From: Edaphobacter sp. 12200R-103
GTDB taxonomy: Bacteria; Acidobacteriota; Terriglobia; Terriglobales; Acidobacteriaceae
Reading direction: 5' to 3'
Assembly (NCBI RefSeq): GCF_010093025.1
Contig: NZ_CP048114.1
Coordinates: forward strand, 1,302,001 to 1,366,000
DNA length: 64,000 nt
Under the pieces are notes generated by a model. It was given only the letters and a program-made list of their open reading frames with translations, was not told the DNA's origin and made no database searches. The translations under genes and the position numbers were made by a program. The stretch's first letter is position 1. Every line of letters starts with the position of its first letter. Below are positions 8,885 through 17,701 of this stretch, one piece after another.

Positions 8885-9505
8885 ATGACAGAAGAGAGCA
8901 ACACCATAGCCGGAACGGGTGAGAACCTGACCATTGGGGTACTCGCCCTGCAAGGAGCCTATGACGCGCACGCGCAGGCTCTGCGCCGGCTGGGCGCTAC
9001 CTCCAAACTGGTTCGTCTGCCTGCGGACCTGGAGGGCATCGACGGTCTCATCATGCCCGGTGGCGAATCCACTACCATGCTCAAGTTCCTGGAGCAGCGA
9101 GGCTTCTTCGACGTCCTCAAGGAGTTCACCCACACGCAGCCCACCTTCGGAACCTGCGCCGGAGTCATTCTGCTGGCAAACGAAGTCACCAATCCCGGCC
9201 AGAAGTCCCTCGCTGCCCTCGACATCACAGTTGAGCGGAACTCCTATGGCCGCCAGATCGATTCAAGCATCTTCGAAAGCGAGTCAAGCCTGCCCGGCGG
9301 ACCGCTGGAGATGGTCTTCATCCGGGCGCCGCGGATCACCCGCGCCGGAACCGACGTCGAGACGCTCGCCAAACGAGGTCAGGACCCTGTTCTTGTCCGC
9401 AGCGGCCATCTGCTCGCTGCAACCTTCCACCCCGAGCTGGGCCACGATCTCCGCATCCATCAGCTCTTTATCGACATGGTCCGCCAACACAGGCATAAAG
9501 CCTAG
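8885..9505 (+). CDS. pdxT: Pyridoxal 5'-phosphate synthase glutaminase subunit PdxT
   Basis: A 206-residue class-I glutaminase that feeds ammonia to PdxS in the DXP-independent vitamin B6 pathway. Seen: IGVLALQGAYDAHAQAL at the N-terminus, the oxyanion segment MPGGESTTM, nucleophile Cys91 in FGTCAG, and the His-Glu of the triad in FHPEL (about 180). The ATG at 8885 is chosen over the one 12 bases upstream because GGGAG lies 5 bases before it. No pdxS gene is in the window, although the two are adjacent in many bacteria, so the synthase subunit must be elsewhere. Confidence 0.95.
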   Translation: MTEESNTIAGTGENLTIGVLALQGAYDAHAQALRRLGATSKLVRLPADLEGIDGLIMPGGESTTMLKFLEQRGFFDVLKEFTHTQPTFGTCAGVILLANEVTNPGQKSLAALDITVERNSYGRQIDSSIFESESSLPGGPLEMVFIRAPRITRAGTDVETLAKRGQDPVLVRSGHLLAATFHPELGHDLRIHQLFIDMVRQHRHKA

Positions 9506-9512
9506 ACGGGCT

Positions 9513-10238
9513 TTAGCTCAGGCCCAGGCCGCCATCCACCGTGAGAAGCTGCCCGGTGATGAAGGTAGGTGCAGTCGCAAAAAACAGGACGGCGGCAGCG
9601 ACGTCCTCTCCCGTTCCGTTGCGCTGCATCGGGGTCTTGCGGGCGAAGTGCTCGTAGGCCTCTTCCACCTCTCCCTGGACGATCATGCCCGGCGCGACGG
9701 CATTCACGCTCACCTCAGGAGCCCACGCCTTCGCCATCACCTCGGAAAGCATGTGCAGCGCCGCCTTCGACGTGCAGTAGTGCCCGTGCGTGGCCCAGGC
9801 ATGCTGCCCGCCCAGCGAGCCGATATTCACAATGCGCCCCTGCACCCGACGGAGATGAGGCAGCGCCGCCTGGGCCATCAGGAACGGCGCCCGCGTATTC
9901 GTTGCGAAGATCCGATCCCACTGCTCCACCGTAATCGCTTCAAGCGGAACAGACTCGAACCTGCCGGCGTTGTTGACCAGCAGATCGATGCGCCCGAACT
10001 GGCTGGCCACCTCCGCAACCGCATCCTGAATCGCCTGCGGATCGCAAAGGTCGCAACGAATCGCAAGCGACCTGACACCCAGAGCAGCCAGATCAGCTGC
10101 TGTCTGCCGCGCTCCTTCGCTGGAATCTCGATACGTGATGGCAACGTCGGCGCCCTCTGCCGCAAGCGCCAATGCAATCGCGCGTCCGATGCGCTTGGCA
10201 GCTCCGGTCACCAGGGCAGTTTTTCCCGAAAGCCGCAT
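9513..10238 (-). CDS. SDR oxidoreductase, pteridine-reductase/FolM-like
   Basis: A 241-residue SDR with the cofactor motif written TGAAKRIG. Arg occupies the position where most SDRs have Gly, a feature of pteridine reductase (PTR1) and FolM dihydromonapterin reductase, and it favours NADPH. It also has LLVNNAGRFE, INIGSLGG and YCTSKAALHM (Tyr-Lys), and ends TVDGGLGL. It converges with pdxT, 7 bases apart. The folE and tandem PTPS genes at 41804-43268 give a possible pterin context, but the distance makes this only a suggestion; generic 3-oxoacyl-ACP-reductase-like annotation would be the alternative. Confidence 0.82.
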   Translation of the reverse strand: MRLSGKTALVTGAAKRIGRAIALALAAEGADVAITYRDSSEGARQTAADLAALGVRSLAIRCDLCDPQAIQDAVAEVASQFGRIDLLVNNAGRFESVPLEAITVEQWDRIFATNTRAPFLMAQAALPHLRRVQGRIVNIGSLGGQHAWATHGHYCTSKAALHMLSEVMAKAWAPEVSVNAVAPGMIVQGEVEEAYEHFARKTPMQRNGTGEDVAAAVLFFATAPTFITGQLLTVDGGLGLS

Positions 10239-10258
10239 CGATCGTCGCGTTCCCTTGT

Positions 10259-10837
10259 TTATTGTTGCGGCGCGGGCTGCTGAGACGAATCGCTATGCGC
10301 CGGTGGCTGAGAACTCTGCGGCGTTGCACCGGAGTCGGACTTCGGAGCAGCCGGCTTTGGCCGGATCGGTTCCTGCACTCCCCATTTGCGCTTCGATGGC
10401 GCATTATCGTTTTCGCGGTAGGACGAGACCTGTTCGCGAGGGGTCAACATCTCGATCGCGATCTCTTTCGTCGGCTCGTCCACCTGATAATTTTGAGCGA
10501 ACGTCGCCATACCGTTGGCAATGACCTGAACAGTCACCTGTGATCCTGTCGGGATAATGTCGATAGTCGCCTTGCCGTCCGGATCGGTCTTCACCTCGAG
10601 ATTACCGATATCCTTGCCGTCCTTATACGGATTGAACACAACCGCGGCATTCATGATCGGTTTGCCGGTCGACTTCTTGGTCACCAGGACGGTGATCTTC
10701 GAGGTCTCCGGGGGTGGCTTGTACTTGCGACCGCGGCGCACAGGAGAATCCTGCGCCAGCAAGCCGGACGTGGCCAGCACAGCCGTAACACATACAAGAG
10801 CGAGGTGAGTGACAAGATTGCGACGCGACAACATCAT
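10259..10837 (-). CDS. Exported protein with carboxypeptidase-regulatory-like domain
   Basis: A 192-residue protein with a signal peptide (LALVCVTAVLATSGLLAQ, cleavage about 29). One transthyretin-like regulatory domain follows: ITVLVTKKSTGKPIMNAAVVFNP...LEVKTDPDGKATIDIIPTGSQVTVQVIANGMATFAQNY. The tail is disordered and rich in Pro, Gln and Ser (about 150-192). Such domains are surface or periplasmic beta-sandwiches, very common in Acidobacteria; no enzymatic role is implied. The gene is divergent from pepA with 145 bases between, where three copies of a 9-base motif lie. Confidence 0.75.
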   Translation of the reverse strand: MMLSRRNLVTHLALVCVTAVLATSGLLAQDSPVRRGRKYKPPPETSKITVLVTKKSTGKPIMNAAVVFNPYKDGKDIGNLEVKTDPDGKATIDIIPTGSQVTVQVIANGMATFAQNYQVDEPTKEIAIEMLTPREQVSSYRENDNAPSKRKWGVQEPIRPKPAAPKSDSGATPQSSQPPAHSDSSQQPAPQQ

Positions 10838-10883
10838 GGCAGCTATTTTACGCCGCCCCGCCTCCAGTTCGCGATTCTGGGGT

Positions 10884-10944
10884 TGATCGTTCCGGCCCCT
10901 GATCGTTCCCTATTTCATACCATTCTCCTGTTTTTGATCGTTCT
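10884..10944. promoter_or_regulatory. Three direct repeats of TGATCGTTC in a divergent intergenic region
   Basis: TGATCGTTCC at 10884 and 10900 and TGATCGTTCT at 10935, start-to-start spacings 16 and 35 bases, in the space between the exported protein gene (left) and pepA (right). Iterated sites of this kind often bind a regulator. A TAGGAT hexamer that could be a -10 box lies about 10 bases before the pepA ATG. Confidence 0.45.
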
Positions 10945-10982
10945 GCGGTAGAAGCCGCTCCGGGTCGCGCTAGGATATTTGC

Positions 10983-12539
10983 ATGGACATGAAGCTGGTA
11001 TTTCAGGATGCAGCGGGATTCCAGACCCCACTGTTGACCGTTTTTGCGGTAGATGCCTCCATTGGCAAGGATGCCGATCCGCTGATTGCGCTGCTGACGA
11101 CCTCCGATTCGATTACCAATGCCGCGGCATCTCTGATCGCTTCGGACGAGTTTAAGGGTGCTCTGGGTGAGCAGGCGATGCTCCACGCCCCGGCCGGTCT
11201 GAAAGCTGAGCGCCTGTTGATTGTTGGGCTGGGAAAGGCCAAGACGCTTTCGGTGGATGAGGTTCGCAAGGCCGCCGGAGCAGCCGTTCGCTGGGCCAAA
11301 CCCCGCGGAGTTCGCCAGATGGCGATCGCGTTTCCTGAGGAGCATGCTCTTTCCGACGAGCACCTGGAGAACCTGCCGTGCACACTTCTGAGCCGCGCCC
11401 TGACGGAAGGAGCTATCCTCTCGGAACGAGACTGGGATACCTACAAGAGCGATAAAAAGGACCGGTCTATCGAGGGGCTCACTATCGTTGCTCCATCGGG
11501 AGAGGAATCCACCACCCGTGAGATCCAGCAGGGATTTGACGAAGGCAAGATCATCGCCAGCGCACAAAACTTCGCCCGCGCGTTGGTGAATGAACCTAGC
11601 AATGTCCTAACCCCTACCGAACTTGGGCGGCGCGCCGCAGCGATGTGCTCGGAAAAAGGGCTGAAGTGTGAGGTCTATTCGACGGCAAAGCTCGAAGAGT
11701 TGAAGATGGGCGCCTTTCTGGCCGTGGCCAAGGGATCGGTGCAGCCGCCAGCACTGGTGGTGATGACCTACGAGCCGAAGCTGGAGAAGGGCAAACAATT
11801 GCCGAAGGATGCTCCTGTGCTGGGACTGGTCGGAAAAGGAATTACTTTCGACACCGGCGGCATCTCGCTGAAGTCCGCAGAGGGCATGGAGAAGATGAAG
11901 TACGATATGGCGGGAGCGGCCGCCATGATCGGCGCCATGCACGCCATCGCAGACCTGAACCCTGCGGTCAAAGTGATTGGAATCGTCTGCTCGGCAGAGA
12001 ACATGCCCAGCGGCACTGCTTACAAACCGGGCGACGTGTTTACGGCTATGTCCGGCAAGACAGTCGAGATTCTGAATACCGATGCGGAGGGCCGCCTGGT
12101 GCTGGCTGACGGCCTGCACTACGCGAAGACGCTCGGCTGCACTCACCTGATCAACGCGGCCACCCTGACGGGAGCCTGCGTGGTGGCACTTGGAATGATC
12201 AATGCCGGCCTCTTCTCGAACAACGAGGATACCTGTGAGCGATTTACACGTGGGCTGCGAGCCTCCGGAGAGAAGTTCTGGCGGCTTCCCTGCACCGACG
12301 ACTACAAGGATCTGATCAAGAGCCAGATCGCCGACATCCAGAACACGGGCGGCTCGCGCTGGGGCGGAGCCACGACCGCAGCCATGTTCCTCAAGGAGTT
12401 CGCAGAGGACACGCCATGGATCCACCTGGACATCGCAGGCTGCGCCTGGAACGAAGAGATAAAGCCCTGGCACCCCAAGGGCCCCAGCGGTGTCGCCGTG
12501 CGCTCCATTGTCGAATGGGTGCGGACGTTCGCATCGTAA
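10983..12539 (+). CDS. pepA: Leucyl aminopeptidase (M17)
   Basis: A 518-residue cytosolic metallo-exopeptidase that removes N-terminal residues from peptides. The C-terminal catalytic domain has VGKGITFDTGGISLK (metal ligand Lys and Asp, about 284-295), KYDMAGAAA and the M17 signature NTDAEGRLVLADGL (about 365-378). The N-terminal macro-like domain includes LLIVGLGK. Length matches E. coli PepA (503). A strong hairpin terminator follows 15 bases after the stop. In E. coli PepA also binds DNA; nothing here tests that. Confidence 0.96.
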   Translation: MDMKLVFQDAAGFQTPLLTVFAVDASIGKDADPLIALLTTSDSITNAAASLIASDEFKGALGEQAMLHAPAGLKAERLLIVGLGKAKTLSVDEVRKAAGAAVRWAKPRGVRQMAIAFPEEHALSDEHLENLPCTLLSRALTEGAILSERDWDTYKSDKKDRSIEGLTIVAPSGEESTTREIQQGFDEGKIIASAQNFARALVNEPSNVLTPTELGRRAAAMCSEKGLKCEVYSTAKLEELKMGAFLAVAKGSVQPPALVVMTYEPKLEKGKQLPKDAPVLGLVGKGITFDTGGISLKSAEGMEKMKYDMAGAAAMIGAMHAIADLNPAVKVIGIVCSAENMPSGTAYKPGDVFTAMSGKTVEILNTDAEGRLVLADGLHYAKTLGCTHLINAATLTGACVVALGMINAGLFSNNEDTCERFTRGLRASGEKFWRLPCTDDYKDLIKSQIADIQNTGGSRWGGATTAAMFLKEFAEDTPWIHLDIAGCAWNEEIKPWHPKGPSGVAVRSIVEWVRTFAS

Positions 12540-12553
12540 TGATTTGTGCAACC

Positions 12554-12590
12554 AAAAGAGCGGCCCTCTCTAAGGGGCCGCTCTTTTCTT
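12554..12590 (+). terminator. Rho-independent terminator after pepA
   Basis: A perfect 13-base inverted repeat (AAAAGAGCGGCCC / GGGCCGCTCTTTT) with an 8-base loop, then TTCTTT. The symmetrical A and T tracts make it usable from both sides, serving pepA (+) and the DJ-1-like gene (-). Confidence 0.9.
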
Positions 12591-12606
12591 TGCTTCCAAC
12601 TCTCAA

Positions 12607-13203
12607 CTATGCGGCAGCATGCTGGACTGCGCCCCTTTGGAACAGGTCGATCATGGCGCGGTTATAGGCGGGAATGTCGTCGGGTTTGCGGCTGGTGACC
12701 AGGTTGTTGTCCTGTACAACCTCTCGATCGACCCACTCCGCGCCTGCGTTCCTCAAATCGGTCTGAAGCGAGGGCCACGAGGTCATCGTGTGACCGCGGA
12801 CACCGCCGGCATCGATCAGGGTCCAGGCTGCATGACAGATCGCGGCAATAGGCTTGCCATCGCGAATAAAGCTGCGCACAAAGTCGATGGCCGCCGGCTC
12901 CAGGCGTAGATGATCCGGATTCATCACACCGCCGGGAAGGTGCAGCCCGTCATAGTCGCCGCTGTTGGCCTTCGAGAGCACGACGTCTACCTGAATGTCA
13001 TCGCCCCAGTCGGTCATATCCCAGGCTCGTATTTTGTCGTTCTTGATGCCCGATTGCGGTGCAATCACATCTACCCTGGCGCCGGCCTCTTCGAGCGCCT
13101 TCTTCGGTTTCGTCAATTCAACCTCTTCCACACCTTTCGTGGCGAGGATCGCGATACGGCGACCTTTCAGACGACTGCGGTCATCGTTGCTGAAACTTGC
13201 CAT
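12607..13203 (-). CDS. DJ-1/PfpI family protein (type 1 glutamine amidotransferase-like)
   Basis: A 198-residue DJ-1/PfpI-fold protein. The nucleophile elbow is AAICHAAW with Cys123-His124. The conserved acidic residue is in GVEEVEL (about 25-30), and the fold core is GLHLPGGVMNPDHLR. Members are cysteine peptidases, glyoxalase III-like enzymes or protein deglycases (YhbO, PfpI). The Cys-His pair and hexamer-type N-terminus (RIAILATKGVEEVEL) put it in the PfpI/YhbO group, probably a stress function. It converges with pepA and shares the terminator. Confidence 0.9.
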   Translation of the reverse strand: MASFSNDDRSRLKGRRIAILATKGVEEVELTKPKKALEEAGARVDVIAPQSGIKNDKIRAWDMTDWGDDIQVDVVLSKANSGDYDGLHLPGGVMNPDHLRLEPAAIDFVRSFIRDGKPIAAICHAAWTLIDAGGVRGHTMTSWPSLQTDLRNAGAEWVDREVVQDNNLVTSRKPDDIPAYNRAMIDLFQRGAVQHAAA

Positions 13204-13275
13204 GAAGCACCTCCGCCCGGGGCGATGCTCCGGGTCAGCAAGATGAGATTCGGGTCTATCGACGGGCGTTGTCCT

Positions 13276-14454
13276 TCAGGATGTGGAGAAAGGACTTTGT
13301 GGATTGGCTCCCCCCGCCGCTGCAATCCGTCGAACTCCCTCAGAGAGGGCCACTCTCGGTGTGATGAGGCTGACAACGATGCGTTCGGGCTCCGGCATTC
13401 CATAGAAGGAGCCCGGGTGAACTACAACAGCATCCTCGCTCAAGAGTCCTTCGGGGGTGATGCCCACGCTCCGTAGCCGGACTACAGCACTCCAGCCAGC
13501 GTCGGTATGCAAGACCTGAAGCCCGTTGTCCCTGATTGCATTCAGATTTGCTGACGTTCTCTCCAGGATCTGCTTTTGCAGGGGAAAGCGACTCTGGAGC
13601 CACAGAGGCAGGGCCAGCTGCGCCGGCGCGTTCATGGAAAGAAAGGTGTCGGCGATGACCTCAAGCCTCGCCAGCGCGGCCTCTCTTCCGGCGTCGGGTC
13701 CAAAGGCTGCAATCCAGCCAACCTTCATCTGCGGCAGACCCGCAATCTTGCTCATGCCGCTCAGAATAAAGGTAAGTACCGGATGAGGTCCGCATGCAAA
13801 GCTCTCGATTTTTCGTTTTCCGAGCGGGTAATCGAGGAAGACCTCATCGACGATCATGGCCAGGCCGCGGCGACTACATATCTCTTCAAGACGAGTGCGC
13901 TCTTCGCGACCCGTGCCATGCCCAGTTGGATTATTGGGATGAACGAGCACGATGGCGCGTGTCTTAGGCCCAATCCTGCGCTCTAGCTCAGCGAAGTCGA
14001 TCCACCAGCCGTAGTCGTAGAACAAGGGATAAGGGCGAAGACGCACATCTTCGAGATCGGCAAGAAAATCAAAGAGGGGATAGCTTGGCTGCGCTACAAG
14101 AATCTCGTCGCCTGCGTCACACAACAGGCGGAAGAGATAACCATAAGCCTCACTGGTGCTGGTGGTCAGGAGAAGAGCACCGGGACTGACCTGTGCGCCA
14201 TGATCGACATAGTAGCCCGCGACGGCTTCACGTGCAGAGAGCATCCCGCGCGGATCGGGATCATAGGTAAGGGCGCGAGAGTCAGACAGTGGCGCGAGAA
14301 CAGCGTCGTGATCGTAGATGAAGCCGCACACGGTTGGATTTGAGACAGTAAGATCGACGAGATCGCGGCCTTCGGACTTTGCCTTTCGAATCGACTCTGC
14401 AAAGGAGCTTTCGCGCAGGTCCCAACCCGTTCGTGATGAAAATCTGTAACTCAC
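13276..14454 (-). CDS. PLP-dependent aminotransferase, class I/II
   Basis: A 392-residue fold-type-I aminotransferase. PLP Lys236 sits in SGMSKIAGLPQMKVGW. The cofactor-contact Asn-Pro is in VHPNNPTGHGTG, the Asp in MIVDEVFLDYP, and LVDLTVSNPT is near the N-terminus. It lacks an Asp/aromatic-specific signature, so the amino-donor is not predictable; annotation as an aspartate/alanine-type aminotransferase would be a guess. Divergent from the HAD gene across only 51 bases. Confidence 0.9.
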   Translation of the reverse strand: MSYRFSSRTGWDLRESSFAESIRKAKSEGRDLVDLTVSNPTVCGFIYDHDAVLAPLSDSRALTYDPDPRGMLSAREAVAGYYVDHGAQVSPGALLLTTSTSEAYGYLFRLLCDAGDEILVAQPSYPLFDFLADLEDVRLRPYPLFYDYGWWIDFAELERRIGPKTRAIVLVHPNNPTGHGTGREERTRLEEICSRRGLAMIVDEVFLDYPLGKRKIESFACGPHPVLTFILSGMSKIAGLPQMKVGWIAAFGPDAGREAALARLEVIADTFLSMNAPAQLALPLWLQSRFPLQKQILERTSANLNAIRDNGLQVLHTDAGWSAVVRLRSVGITPEGLLSEDAVVVHPGSFYGMPEPERIVVSLITPRVALSEGVRRIAAAGGANPQSPFSTS

Positions 14455-14505
14455 ACCTTCATGTTAATGGTTTCAGAATAGAAGTTTCCTACAATAGCCT
14501 TATCC

Positions 14506-15141
14506 ATGAATTCCATTGAAGCAGTCCTCTTTGATTACGGCATGGTCCTGTCCGCTCCTCCTGATCCCGCTGCGTGGCAGAAGATGCGCGAGATTACTGG
14601 CTTTGACGAGCAGACCCTGCATCGTGGCTACTGGACACCCCGCCACGCATACGATCGCGGTGACCTGAATGGTCTTGCTTACTGGGAGCAGGTCGCAAGC
14701 GCTGGGGCAACCGGCTTCACGCCCGAACAGGTACAGCAGCTGATCAATGCCGATGTTGCGCTCTGGACGCGTCTGAATACCCCCATGGTTGAGTGGGCGC
14801 AACAGCTGCAGCGTGCGGGCGTTCGAACCGGCATCCTCTCCAACATTGGGGATGCCATGACGGACGGCTTGCTGGGCAAGTTCGACTGGCTGCAGGATTT
14901 CCATCACTGCGTCTGGTCTTACCGGCTGCGTGTGGCCAAACCTGAACCCGAGATCTACCAGGCAGCAGCAGAGGCGCTTGGAACTCCGCCGGAGAAGATT
15001 CTGTTTATCGATGACAAGGCGGAAAACATCCAGTCCGCACACGAAGTTGGAATGCAGGCGATTCAATACAGCGATCACGAATTGTTTGTGCGCGAGATGG
15101 AGCGGCAAGGGTTTGCTTCGCTCTTGAAAGTCGGTCTTTAA
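14506..15141 (+). CDS. HAD-family hydrolase (subfamily IA)
   Basis: A 211-residue HAD phosphatase-like protein. Motif I is VLFDYGMVLS, with the nucleophile Asp but with Gly where many phosphatases have the second Asp. Motif II is ILSNIG, motif III Lys is in RVAKPEPEIY, and motif IV is LFIDDKAENI. The helical cap (about 20-90) is of the C1 type. Glycine in the second position occurs in the HAD-like FDFGGVL subgroup and may reduce or shift activity. TACAAT at 14490-14495 may be a -10 box, which would give a very short leader. Confidence 0.87.
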   Translation: MNSIEAVLFDYGMVLSAPPDPAAWQKMREITGFDEQTLHRGYWTPRHAYDRGDLNGLAYWEQVASAGATGFTPEQVQQLINADVALWTRLNTPMVEWAQQLQRAGVRTGILSNIGDAMTDGLLGKFDWLQDFHHCVWSYRLRVAKPEPEIYQAAAEALGTPPEKILFIDDKAENIQSAHEVGMQAIQYSDHELFVREMERQGFASLLKVGL

Positions 15142-15291
15142 GATTTCCGACGGAGAGTGATTTGTGTTTTCCCGTTTTGGGAAGCTATATGACATTCGTA
15201 CCGTTCTCCTTCACCAACTCACTCAAGTTGCATGTATGCATGGATATTGAGGGCAGGCTGCAAGCCGCGATGAACCCGCAGCCAGATAACC

Positions 15292-17019
15292 ATGAAGCTA
15301 TTCCGGGCACTTCTTCTTCCCATCGCGTGTCTTTCCGGCCTGCTGCTGGTCACAGGCGCCGCGTGGGCCCAGGTGAATGCGCAGATCGCATTCGCCGGAC
15401 TGCGAGCTGTCGCCGGGAAGGGCCAGTTCAACAGCGTCAAAACGGATTCGGCAGGCAATCTGTATCTTCTGTTAGATCAGAAGGACGGTGTCCGCATCCT
15501 CAAGGCTGATCCGTCGGCAACGCAGGTTCTCGCGGAAGCTCATATCGGCAGTCAGGGCGATATTGGAATGGCGTTGGCCCTGGACCCCGCCGGGAATGTC
15601 TATGTGACCGGAACCACCACCTCGGGGACGGTCCCCACGACTGCAGGCGCTCCATTTCCTTCGCCCGCAGACTCTTCAACGAATGGATTTATCGCGAAGT
15701 TCGATCACGACCTTCACCTGTTGTTTGCGACTTACACAGGAAGCGGCCGCATGTCTCCGGCGGCGATCGCAGCAACCGCAGACAGCGTCTTCATCTCAGG
15801 GGGAATCTACTCCTCTACTTTGCCAGCGACTTCTTCGGCAGTCATACGCCAGGTACCAGGCGGGAGCACGGGGAACGGCTTTGTCGAGGCCTTCCGCTCT
15901 GATGGGACCGCTCTTATTTACGCCACCTATCTGGGAGGATTTGGAGGGAATACCGCAGGTGCTGCCATTGCGGCGGATGGCAATAACAATGTCTATGTTG
16001 CCGGATACACCACCGCTTCCGGCTATCCCACGGTAGCGGCCGTCGTTCCTCAGAGCACAGCCTCCGGTTCCGGCTTTCTGACACGTCTGACCGCAGCCGG
16101 TGACGGACTTACGTTTTCGACGTTTATTCCCGGTGCGGGCATCACCTCGCTCGCGCTCGATCCGGCTACGCAGACGCTTCTGCTCTCCGGCAGCATCGAT
16201 CCAGGCCTCTTTCCGGTCACCAGCGTGTCTACCCCGATGGTAACGGCGGGCTACCAAGCTGTGGTTCGCGTGCCGCTCGACGGGAGTACGGTTCTCTCTT
16301 CCACCCTGCTGGCCCCTGGGACGCGCTCGGTGGTTGCACCCGCACCCGATGGAACGGCATGGGCAGCAACCGATCTCACCGCTCCGCTGTTTCCTGTGCC
16401 GCCTATCTCCAACGTCGGGTCGAGCGCCGGATTCCACATCTCTGCTCAGGGGACGGTGGATCAGAGCGTTCGTTTCGGCGGATCGACAACGTTGACTTCG
16501 GCCATTCCTGTCACCATCAACTCCATTACCTTCGACCTGAGCGGGCAGGCTGTTTTTGCCGGGTCTGCTGGGCCAACGACCAGCGCCAGCCTGCTCGCCA
16601 CAGAAACCTACGACCTGCCGCTAGTCCACAGCCCGTCTGCTCTGCTCCCCTCCACCGTACGCGATGCCGCCCTGGTGCCGGGATCGAACTGTGGCAGCAT
16701 GTGCGCCGGCTCGGGAGCATACCTGACGAAGCTGAATCTCACCTCGGGTCCTTCGCTTGCACTCTCGACCGACGCTCTGCCCAACGTGGTGCTGCGCAAT
16801 CTGGGATCTGCTGCGGCGAACAACCAGCAGGTCAGCACCAGCGGTTTTGCGCTCTCGCACAATTGCCCGGCGCAGCTGAATCCAGGCGCAGAGTGTAACC
16901 TCGCTCTAAGCGGAGGGCCGGGCAACCTCACGGTCGGGGCAACAAATGCAGCATCCCAAACGATCGCTGCTTTCAGCAGTCGGCCGTCCTGCTTCCAACC
17001 TGGTCTATGCCCCCCATGA
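15292..17019 (+). CDS. ASH giant protein, segment 1: signal peptide and beta-propeller-like repeats
   Basis: A 575-residue frame, genuine to about residue 558. It has a signal peptide (LLLPIACLSGLLLVTGAAWAQ, cleavage about 27). SBBP-like propeller repeats follow, each carrying phrases such as DSAGNLYLL, DPAGNVYVTGTT, GFIAKFDHDLHLLFATYTGSG and DGNNNVYVAGYTT. The last about 17 residues (AAFSSRPSCFQPGLCPP) are out-of-frame readthrough. A hydrophilic linker with paired Cys (CGSMCAGSG) precedes the first ASH module. This is the exported N-terminal part of the broken gene. Confidence 0.65.
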   Translation: MKLFRALLLPIACLSGLLLVTGAAWAQVNAQIAFAGLRAVAGKGQFNSVKTDSAGNLYLLLDQKDGVRILKADPSATQVLAEAHIGSQGDIGMALALDPAGNVYVTGTTTSGTVPTTAGAPFPSPADSSTNGFIAKFDHDLHLLFATYTGSGRMSPAAIAATADSVFISGGIYSSTLPATSSAVIRQVPGGSTGNGFVEAFRSDGTALIYATYLGGFGGNTAGAAIAADGNNNVYVAGYTTASGYPTVAAVVPQSTASGSGFLTRLTAAGDGLTFSTFIPGAGITSLALDPATQTLLLSGSIDPGLFPVTSVSTPMVTAGYQAVVRVPLDGSTVLSSTLLAPGTRSVVAPAPDGTAWAATDLTAPLFPVPPISNVGSSAGFHISAQGTVDQSVRFGGSTTLTSAIPVTINSITFDLSGQAVFAGSAGPTTSASLLATETYDLPLVHSPSALLPSTVRDAALVPGSNCGSMCAGSGAYLTKLNLTSGPSLALSTDALPNVVLRNLGSAAANNQQVSTSGFALSHNCPAQLNPGAECNLALSGGPGNLTVGATNAASQTIAAFSSRPSCFQPGLCPP

Positions 17020-17701
17020 ACTGGACCTCGGGGTTCTCACGCCGTCCGATCCTCCGGTCTTGCGCACGGTTACGGTCAGCAATCTCGGCCCTACGGCGGT
17101 AACAACGGCGATCCCCGTCTCCTTTCCTGGAAACTCTAATTACACGATCGGTCTCTCGGGCGATTGCCCCGGCTTCGGTTCGTCCCAGCCTCTCCAGCCA
17201 GGCGCAAGCTGTCATCTCGTCGTTCAGGCTTCCGTGCCTTCCACGCTGACCACCTCTTCGCCTTTTGAGGCGATCTGGTCTTCGAGATCAAGCTCGCTCA
17301 CCATCACGGGATTTGCGGAGCAGAGCGCTCTCCATGCCTCGTCCACTGCAATCGACTTCGGCACGCAGTTTGTGGGAGGATTGCGGCTGCCCCGGTATCT
17401 TTATCTGTCGAATAGCTCTGCGACATCCATACCGCACACTTCCGCAGCACTGCCGGAATCATCCCCTTTTATCGTGGTGGATCGCTGCCCGACCGTGCTG
17501 GAAGCGCATACCGTCTGCCAGATCCAGATCGACTACTCTTCTCCCCAGACATCGTCCGACAGTGTGACGTTATCGACCAAGGCCTCGAAGTGCTCGTTAC
17601 GGGAAGGACAACTCCGCAGCCGGGCACCAGCGGTCAGACGGCGAATCCGAATCTTACTGTCAGTCCAGCCTCGCTTAATTTCCCCAATGCAGTCGTCGTG
17701 A
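16946..17701 (+). CDS. ASH giant protein, segment 2 (frame-shifted middle)
   Basis: Only the stretch from about 16968 to 17577 is homologous protein: AVGRPASNLVYAPHELDLGVLTP through DSVTLST. It contains two ASH/choice-of-anchor-D modules with their conserved cores (PVLRTVTVSNLGPTAV, DCPGFGSSQPLQPGASCHLVVQ, ASSTAIDFGTQFVG, CPTVLEAHTVCQIQIDY). The ATG at 16946 is not a real start, and the last 40 or so residues are basic out-of-frame translation. It is unlikely to be translated on its own. Confidence 0.45.
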   Translation: MQHPKRSLLSAVGRPASNLVYAPHELDLGVLTPSDPPVLRTVTVSNLGPTAVTTAIPVSFPGNSNYTIGLSGDCPGFGSSQPLQPGASCHLVVQASVPSTLTTSSPFEAIWSSRSSSLTITGFAEQSALHASSTAIDFGTQFVGGLRLPRYLYLSNSSATSIPHTSAALPESSPFIVVDRCPTVLEAHTVCQIQIDYSSPQTSSDSVTLSTKASKCSLREGQLRSRAPAVRRRIRILLSVQPRLISPMQSS

